DNA of 64,000 nucleotides. Source: Fragosphaeria purpurea. Taxonomy: Eukaryota > Ascomycota > Sordariomycetes > Ophiostomatales > Ophiostomataceae. The stretch is taken from positions 1,922,001-1,986,000 of the forward strand of contig PCDL01000011.1 in NCBI GenBank assembly GCA_002778095.1, written 5' to 3'. The notes under the pieces were generated by a model. The model was given only the letters and a program-made list of their open reading frames with translations. It ran no database searches and was not told the DNA's origin. The translations under genes and the position numbers were made by a program. Position 1 is the stretch's first letter. Each line of letters begins with the position of its first letter. This document shows, one piece after another, positions 57,933-64,000 of the stretch.

Positions 57933-59123
57933 ATGCCAACCATGGACGCCTTTCAGCGCCCGCCACAGCGCGACTCATGGTTCGCCCCCCTCTCGATTGA
58001 CCTCTTCCTCAAGGTGCTCTACGTGACCTTCTTCCACCCGTTTGTGGCCTGGATCGTCCCCCTCTGCTTCCGCGCCGAGCACATGGAGTGGGATGCCACG
58101 CCGATGCGCGTGAGCATGGTCTACGCGACCTTCGTGTCGCTGTGCTGGTTCCTTAGTGCCGTCAACAGGCGCGTCGCCTTTGGCCGCCCACGGACCGTCG
58201 ATCTCGACGAGGAGGTGATCGTCATCACCGGCGGCGCGAGCGGACTGGGTCTGCTGATCGCCGAGGTGTACGGCATGCGCGGCGCCAGCGTGGCCGTCCT
58301 GGACGTCAAGGAGATGGAGAACGGCGAGGCGCGCGGCGTCACCTTCTACAAGTGCGACGTCAGCGACAAGGCGCAGGTGGCCAAGGTGGCGGCCGCGATC
58401 GAACGCGATGTACGTGTTCAGAGCTTCGAACAGACACACAATCTTTCTTGGTTTTTTTTTTGTTTACTAACGCCTCCTCCCCAGCTCGGCCCGCCCACGG
58501 TTCTCATCAACAATGCGGCGATCGTCGTCGGGAAGTCGTTGCTGGACATGGACTTGGCCGACGTCGACACGAGCCTCATGACGAACCTCATGGCGCACTT
58601 TTACACCCTCAAGGCGTTTCTCCCAGGCATCATCCGCGGCGGCCGGGGCGGCACCATTGTGACCATTTCGAGCGTGATCGGCGAGGTCGGCGCTGCGCGG
58701 CTCACCGACTACGCGGCGGCGAAAGCGGGCGTCATCGCCCTGCACCGGTCGTTGACCGCCGAGCTCAAGGCCAGCCACCCCAGCATCCGCACCGTGCTCG
58801 CCACGCTCGGCCAGCTGAGCACGCCGCTGTACTACGGCGTGCAGACGCCCAACGCGTTTCTGGCCCCGATCGTCGAGCCGGTCGACGTGGCCAAGGCGGT
58901 TATCCAGGCCATCGACAACGGCGACGCCGAGTGCATTGGCCTGCCCTTTTACGCGCGCTGGATTGCCTGGTACAACGTGCTACCCGTGGGCCTGCAGCAG
59001 CTGGCGCGGTGGCTGTCGGGCGTGGACACGGCCATGTCGACGTTCATCGGCCGCCGCGGCATCGAGGCAAGCACCGCGACGCAGAGCGAAAAAGAGAGCA
59101 GCGTGTTGATCCAGCCGTTGTAA
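57933..59123 (+). CDS. short-chain dehydrogenase/reductase, membrane-anchored (RDH/17-beta-HSD-like)
   Basis: NAD(P)-dependent oxidoreductase of the classical SDR type. Exons 57933-58409 and 58485-59123 give 371 residues. Hydrophobic N-terminal segments (FLKVLYVTFFHPFVAWIVPL and VSMVYATFVSLCWFLSAV) suggest anchoring in the ER or lipid-droplet membrane. Cofactor motif TGGASGLG at about 99-106, VLDVKE, CDVSD, NNAA, the Ser block TISSVIGEVG, and catalytic Tyr235/Lys239 in DYAAAK are all present. The layout resembles fungal and animal retinol dehydrogenase or hydroxysteroid dehydrogenase-like proteins; substrate is unknown. The 75-nt intron is a multiple of three without stops, so unspliced RNA would encode a 25-residue insert after the CDVSD helix. 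A second ATG three codons in (57942) has the better context (ACCATGG) and may be the true start. Confidence 0.9.
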   Translation: MPTMDAFQRPPQRDSWFAPLSIDLFLKVLYVTFFHPFVAWIVPLCFRAEHMEWDATPMRVSMVYATFVSLCWFLSAVNRRVAFGRPRTVDLDEEVIVITGGASGLGLLIAEVYGMRGASVAVLDVKEMENGEARGVTFYKCDVSDKAQVAKVAAAIERDVRVQSFEQTHNLSWFFFCLLTPPPQLGPPTVLINNAAIVVGKSLLDMDLADVDTSLMTNLMAHFYTLKAFLPGIIRGGRGGTIVTISSVIGEVGAARLTDYAAAKAGVIALHRSLTAELKASHPSIRTVLATLGQLSTPLYYGVQTPNAFLAPIVEPVDVAKAVIQAIDNGDAECIGLPFYARWIAWYNVLPVGLQQLARWLSGVDTAMSTFIGRRGIEASTATQSEKESSVLIQPL

Positions 59124-60103
59124 AAAAGGACGGGACGACGCTTTCCAGGCCAAAAAAAAAAAAAAAGAGACCTCGCCGATTCTGTTCGCTCTTGTGCCGC
59201 CGCTGGCTCGCCGGTCCAAATGCGTTCACAAGGACGATCTGTTTCTCTTTGTTGTAATCTACTATTTTTCGCATAACGGCGTTGAATAGACGGGGTTTCA
59301 TCGGCCATTTACAAGACATATACCAATCACACTAGGACGCAGTTCTGTTGGGCTTTCCTTCTCCTCCGATGTGCACGTCGCTGGTTTCCCGAAAGTGAAG
59401 CCATCACGGTCCTGATTAATCGCACCCTAGCCTATCTATGTTTGCCAAGCAGAAGAAGGCTTATCCGTATGTCCTCAAAGAAATCATCCCATTTCAACAA
59501 CGCTCGTCTTACTCAGATCTGTCGAGTCTTGGCTTCGAGATCAAAAATGAAGACACGAAAACAAGCAGCAGCCATGCCAGTCGTAAGAACATGTGAGTCA
59601 ATCGAGTCTTGAGAATGCTACACGTTATTGTATCAAAAAACAAGTAATGTCGTCTTCACAACAGTTAATCTTCGTTGCTGGGACGACTCAATTAAAACTT
59701 TGCTTCGTGGTTTGTAGTTTGACGTGTGACTCGTTTCAAGCACAGAGTCATACACTGAAGATGCGTTTCAGTAGCGACTAGGTTGGGGCTGGTTTCAGGC
59801 GGTGTGGCGCTGGGGAAGATGCGGCAACCCGCTGTAAAACGACCGGAAGGATCATCAAAAGCCCGGAAGCCCAGCGCCAGGCTGAAAGGCGGAGGGAGAC
59901 CTGAAAGCGCGATTGTGCCATATGCGGGGTTCTCGACAAAAGCGGCTCACTTTTTTACCAGCAAAGCTAATTTGCATGCGACGACGCAATTTGCGCTTCT
60001 CCGGCAGACGATGACACAAAAGCGCAAGAGATTGCTCGTACTTCACCACAACACCACCACCCAACACACACCGCTGCTCACCGTCACAAGTGACTCATCC
60101 TGA
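59124..60103. other. intergenic region (SDR / CysRS)
   Basis: 980 bases between two plus-strand genes; an A run (59152-59165) follows the SDR stop. No gene is supported. The last 150 bases before 60104 are A/C-rich with CACCACAACACCACC-like words typical of a leader. Confidence 0.55.
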
Positions 60104-60370
60104 ATGCACCCTCCGGGGCTGTCCCCCCTACTCGTCCGGAGGCTCTCGCAACTGCCCTACAAAAGAAGAAAGCCATCTTTGTTCCAAACGACGACGACCA
60201 CCACCACCACCACAGCGACATCGTGGTTTCTTCTTCCGAGACAGAAAGACAACCTACCGGTACTACTACGACGACATCTACCTTGCTTGACCGGTAGTAG
60301 TCACCGCCTCTGCTGCACTTTGACCGCATCGACCGTCTCGTCCGCCGGCCCCCCCAACGCAGCATCCACC
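60104..60370 (+). promoter_or_regulatory. alternative N-terminal extension (putative mitochondrial presequence) of CysRS
   Basis: Segment between a weak-context ATG (60104) and the strong-context ATG (60371), in frame, stop-free and without any other ATG in any frame. Depending on initiation it is either 5' leader for the cytosolic enzyme or coding sequence for a basic, Leu/Ser/Thr-rich presequence. A run of ACC/ACG triplets (about 60190-60215) encodes poly-Thr. Confidence 0.6.
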
Positions 60371-63038
60371 ATGGCGTCGCCGACCGCCCCCAAGGACGCC
60401 GACATCACCGTCTACAACTCGCTCAACCCCGGTTCGGCCGTTTCGTTCCAGACCAAAGAGGCGGGCAAAGTAGCCTGGTACGCGTGCGGGCCCACTGTGT
60501 ACGATCTGAGCCACATGGGCCATGCGCGCAACTACGTCTCGACGGACGTGATCCGCCGCATTCTGCTGCATTACTTTGGCTTCCAGGTCACCTTTGTCAT
60601 GAACATCACCGACGTCGACGACAAGATCATTGTCAAGGCGCGGCGCAAGCGTCTGTACGAGCTGGAGCGCGCGAAGCCGTACACGGCCGCCGAGCGCCGC
60701 GCCCTCGGCACGGCGGCGTTTGTTGCCTATGCCGAGGCGAACCTGCCGCTGCTGTTGTCGTCACCCGCCGCCGCCGGTTCACCTGCCGGGGGCGAGCATG
60801 CCGAGCCGCTGAGCGCGGAGACCTACGCGGCCCGGCGGGACGCGGCGTACGGTGGCGTCCTGGCCGGCGGCACGCTGACGGGCGAGGGCCGGCCAGGCGA
60901 CGCCGAGGCCAAAACCAAGATGCACCTGGCCAACATGAACCTGGCGGCGCAGGGCCTGCAGGACGGCGGCAGCGTGTTTGACGACGCCGAGGAGATCCTG
61001 CTGCCGTACCTCGACGCGCTCTACAAGGAGACCATCGACACGAGCGACCAGACCATGTTCACGGACCTGACACGGTCCATGGAGGCGCTGTTCACGGCCG
61101 ACATGGACGCGCTCAACGTGCTGCGGCCGGATGCGGTCACGCGCGTCACCGAGTACGTGCCGCAGATCGTGGCCTTCATCGAGGGCATCGTGCGCAAGGG
61201 CTTCGGCTACGAGGCCAACGGCTCCGTCTACTTTGACATTGCGGCCTTTGAGCAGGCCGGCAACACCTACGCGCGCCTGCGGCCCGAGAGCCGCCACGAC
61301 AAGGCCCTGCAGGAGGAGGGCGAGGGGTCACTGTCCAAGAGCCTGGCGGGCAAGCGGCGGCCGGAGGACTTTGCGCTGTGGAAGCAGTCGAAGCCCGGCG
61401 AGCCGTTCTGGCCCAGCCCCTGGGGCCGCGGCCGGCCTGGCTGGCACATTGAGTGCTCGGTCATGGCGTCCGACAAGCTGGGCGCGCAGATGGACATCCA
61501 CTCGGGCGGCATCGACCTGGCGTTCCCGCACCACGACAACGAGCTGGCGCAGAGCGAGGCGTACTTTTACGAACCGGGCGCCGCGGGCGCGAAGCAGCAG
61601 CCGCAGCAGCACCGCTGGGTGCGGTACTTCTTCCACATGGGCCACCTGTCCATCGCCGGGTCCAAGATGTCCAAGTCGCTCAAAAACTTTCAGACGATCC
61701 AAGACGCCCTCGCGACGACGTACACGGCGCGCAGCATGCGCATCGTGTTCCTGTTCAGCCGCTGGAACGACGGCGTGGAGATTTCGCCCGACATGCGCAA
61801 GCAGGCCAGCAACTGGGAAAACACGCTCGACGTACGTTTTTTTTTTTTTCCTTTTTTTTTTGCTTAAATAACTATTCTTGGTGCAGGAACCATACTAACA
61901 ACCGTAGAACTTCTTTACAAACATCCGAGCAAGATTGGCCGAGGCGGAAAGCGCAGGCCTGTCGAGCGGCGTCGAGAAGCTGTCGCTTGGCGCGGACGAA
62001 AAGGAAACAACAACAACAAACAGCAGCAGCAGCAGCAGCATCCAAGGTTTCCAATCGGACTTCGCCAAGGCCAAGGCAGACCTCGACAGCGCGCTGCGGA
62101 ACTCGTTTGACACGCCGGCGGCCATGCAGGTGCTCCTGCGCTTGGTCCGCAACGCCAACGTCTACATGAGCGAGCCGACGGCGGACCTAGCCCTGCTCGC
62201 CTCGGTGGCCCGCTGGGTGACCAAGATCGTGGGCGTGTTTGGGCTCGACCCCAATGCCGTGCCGCCGTACGAATCGGGCAGCATCGGATGGGGCCCGCCG
62301 AACCCGACAAAATCTGCCGCCGTCGGCGTCGACGTTGATCCTGAGACGGCGGTGGCGCCCTACCGCGCCGCCTACGCCAAAGTGAAGGAGGACGTGGCGG
62401 CGGCGGTCGCCGCCGCTACATCGGCCACAGCAACGACGTCGCTGCAAGCACTGCTGGCCGCGCAACAGCCCGACGCCGAGTTTGCGGCGCTCGCCGGCGA
62501 CAACACCCGGGACGTCGAGCGGCTTGGGCTGCCCTACCTGCGGGCGGTGGCGGCCCTACGCGACGAGCTGCGGCGCGTGGCCGCGGCCGTGTCCGGGTCT
62601 GGCAACGACGGCGACAAAGCCACCAAGGGCGCCCTGCTCGCGCTGAGCGACCGCATCCGCGACTACGACCTGGTGGCGCTGGGCGTGCAGTTGGACGACC
62701 AGCCCAACCGGCCGAGCCTGATCAAGTTCGTGCCCGTGGCGAAGCTGGTGGCGGCCCGGGACGAAAAGGCGGCCGCCGTGGCGGAAAAGGCACGGCTCAA
62801 GGCCGAGGCCCAGCGGGCGCGGGAGGCGGCCGAGGCGGCCAAGTGGGACAAGGCCAAGGTGACGCCGCAGGCGCTGTTCCGGGTGGCGGCGTACGCGGCC
62901 TGGGACGCCGAGGGCGTGCCGACGCGGCTGGCGGACGGCAGCGACGTGCCGAAATCGACGCAGAAAAGGCTGAAGAAGGAGTGGGAGCGGCAGAAGAAGC
63001 TGCACGAGGCGTATCTGGACAAATTCGGCAAGGCCTGA
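60104..63038 (+). CDS. crs1: cysteinyl-tRNA synthetase, probable dual cytosolic/mitochondrial
   Basis: Class I synthetase that charges tRNA-Cys. Exons run to 61831 and from 61908-63038. From the ATG at 60371 (strong context, ACCATGG) it is 863 residues; from the in-frame ATG at 60104 (weak context, T at -3) it is 952. The extra 89 residues (MHPPGLSPLLVRRLSQLPYK then a Thr run) are Arg/Lys/Ser/Thr/Leu-rich, nearly free of acidic residues, and look like a mitochondrial presequence. No ATG in any frame lies between the two. Core motifs, short-form numbering: WYACGPTVYDLSHMGHARNY with HIGH-equivalent HMGH (about 48), NITDVDDK, CSVMAS and HSGGIDLAFPHHDNE zinc-site residues, and KMSKSLKNF (about 435). 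The C terminus is the eukaryotic extension, Lys/Arg/Ala-rich, after an Asn/Ser-coded linker (about 62005-62040). The yeast CRS1 gene also serves both compartments. Confidence 0.92.
61837..61861 (+). repeat. T13-CC-T10 tract in CysRS intron
   Basis: T-rich tract starting five bases after the GTACG donor of the 76-nt intron 61832-61907. Confidence 0.9.
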
Positions 63039-64000
63039 TTGTGAGGGGACAGCGGGAAAAAACATGCCTTCTTAGTTCTTATCATATCTTCTTATACACT
63101 GATGCGGAGGGCGTTTGTTGAGTTTCTTACAAAGGGGTGTGTTTTTATCATCAGTTTTATAGACCAAAACGGCAAGGCAAAAAAGCTACGAAAAGAAAAA
63201 ATGACTAGAAAAGGAAAAAGTTTCAGGCGTGGTGGGAAAGAAACAAGAGCGAGATACAAATAGAAACCATTCTACCTCATTTTGCCATGTCCCTTTATGG
63301 CTGTGACAGCCCTTCCATCCTGCTTTTCGTGGGGGAACAAGCACAGTTTGCTTTGGTGTCTGGTTTTCTCCCTTTGTCCTGGCCGCAGAGACCCTGCATC
63401 AAAAACCGTGCTCGTTGGCATGAGAGGCCCCCTCCATCTTCAGAATCCTTTCTCATTATCTGCGGCATATATGTATATCGTATATATACAAAGGTAGATT
63501 TGTACGCCAGTCCAAGCACGCCGTATCAGACGGAAGACTTCCTGCCCCCCCCCCCGGGCTACGTTTTTTTCTCCTGCCAAACCCGCAGGATGAAATCAAC
63601 AGCGTCAAATCGTGGGTAGGGTAGGTAGAAACCCTTTTTTTTGGCCCGCCCGTCTTGGCAGGCTTCGACCGCCAGACGAGACAAGATGGGGAGAGGGTGC
63701 AGAATGTTCGGACGCGTGGACGGTAAGCGCAAAACAGATGCAAAGGGAGGTGAGCAGCCCAAGACAAAGCCCGCTGTCTCTTTTCGTGACTTTGATCGCA
63801 GTACGGAAGACGTTCCTTTCAGAAGCATAGAATCCCATAGCAGCAAGCCCAAATAATAGTTTCTCATGCAAGTCTACGTTTCTCCTTTGTTTTCGTTGTC
63901 TCGTAATCCATATCCTGACATCCCGTTCCTCTTTTTCTCCTCGGCTGCTAACTTGTGCATATTTTAAGCGCTGTCAATTTATTCCCATCACACACTGGTC
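63039..64000. other. downstream region without a called gene
   Basis: The CysRS 3' end followed by unassigned sequence to the window edge. Frames of up to about 110 codons occur on both strands without recognisable features. A 12-C homopolymer lies at 63545-63556. A gene reaching in from beyond 64000 cannot be excluded. Confidence 0.5.
63545..63556 (+). repeat. C12 homopolymer
   Basis: Twelve consecutive C followed by GGG in non-coding sequence near the right edge. Confidence 0.9.

Noticed and set aside
1..64000. CRISPR arrays, operons, integrases or transposons
   Set aside because: No regularly spaced repeats, no transposase or reverse-transcriptase motifs and no long terminal or inverted repeats were seen; the window is eukaryotic.

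Overview
This window is nuclear DNA of a filamentous ascomycete (Pezizomycotina, most likely Sordariomycetes). The evidence is spliced genes with short introns (61-125 nt) carrying CTAAC/CTGAC-type branch points, GC-rich codon third positions, and gene families typical of moulds: a PAZ-less Dicer of the DCL-2 type, an Stc1-domain protein, RRG9, a GT34 MNN11-like enzyme and a proteasome alpha-2 subunit with a charged insertion. Long Gly, Ala, Pro, Ser, Asp and His runs inside otherwise conserved housekeeping proteins recall Ophiostomatales-type genomes, but that placement is a guess. I see no transposon, rRNA, convincing tRNA, CRISPR or bacterial operon structure.

I support 17 protein genes with 34 introns placed by hand from reading frame, GT..AG borders and family conservation. 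In order: RNA polymerase III second-largest subunit (+, 3944-7680), Rad57/XRCC3-like recombinase paralogue (-, 8012-9937), Stc1-domain protein (+, 11127-12671), MFS sugar/polyol transporter (+, 17005-19472), uncharacterised coiled-coil protein (-, 19917-21497), mitochondrial pyruvate dehydrogenase kinase (+, 23616-25270), sphingosine-1-phosphate lyase (+, 26548-28528), Golgi MNN10/MNN11-type glycosyltransferase (-, 29346-30498), RING-CH membrane E3 ligase (-, 32151-33684), 20S proteasome alpha-2 (+, 34647-35889), Dicer-like 2 (+, 36892-42087), Rgp1 Ypt6-GEF subunit (+, 42946-46635), WDR62/MABP1-like WD40 protein (-, 47781-51431), RRG9 mitochondrial protein (-, 53639-55078), 26S proteasome lid subunit Rpn6 (-, 55672-57107), membrane-anchored short-chain dehydrogenase (+, 57933-59123) and cysteinyl-tRNA synthetase (+, 60104 or 60371 to 63038).

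Genes do not form operons. Some functions recur: RNA silencing and heterochromatin (Stc1-domain protein, Dicer-like 2), proteasome (alpha-2, Rpn6), mitochondrial function (PDK, RRG9, probable dual-targeted CysRS) and endomembrane (S1P lyase, glycosyltransferase, Rgp1). Large gene-poor gaps lie at 1-3943, 12672-17004, 21498-23615 and 51432-53638.

The observations most worth a second look are: the CysRS gene, whose two in-frame starts (weak first, strong second, no ATG in any frame in the 264 nt between) look built for leaky-scanning dual targeting; a dispersed TACGGAGTA motif confined to long non-coding gaps, with head-to-head and palindromic versions; sense-strand poly-T tracts just downstream of the 5' splice site in five unrelated introns; a 10-codon uORF overlapping the RPC2 start codon as ATGA; and low-complexity insertions inside Rad57, RPC2, proteasome alpha-2 and Dicer.
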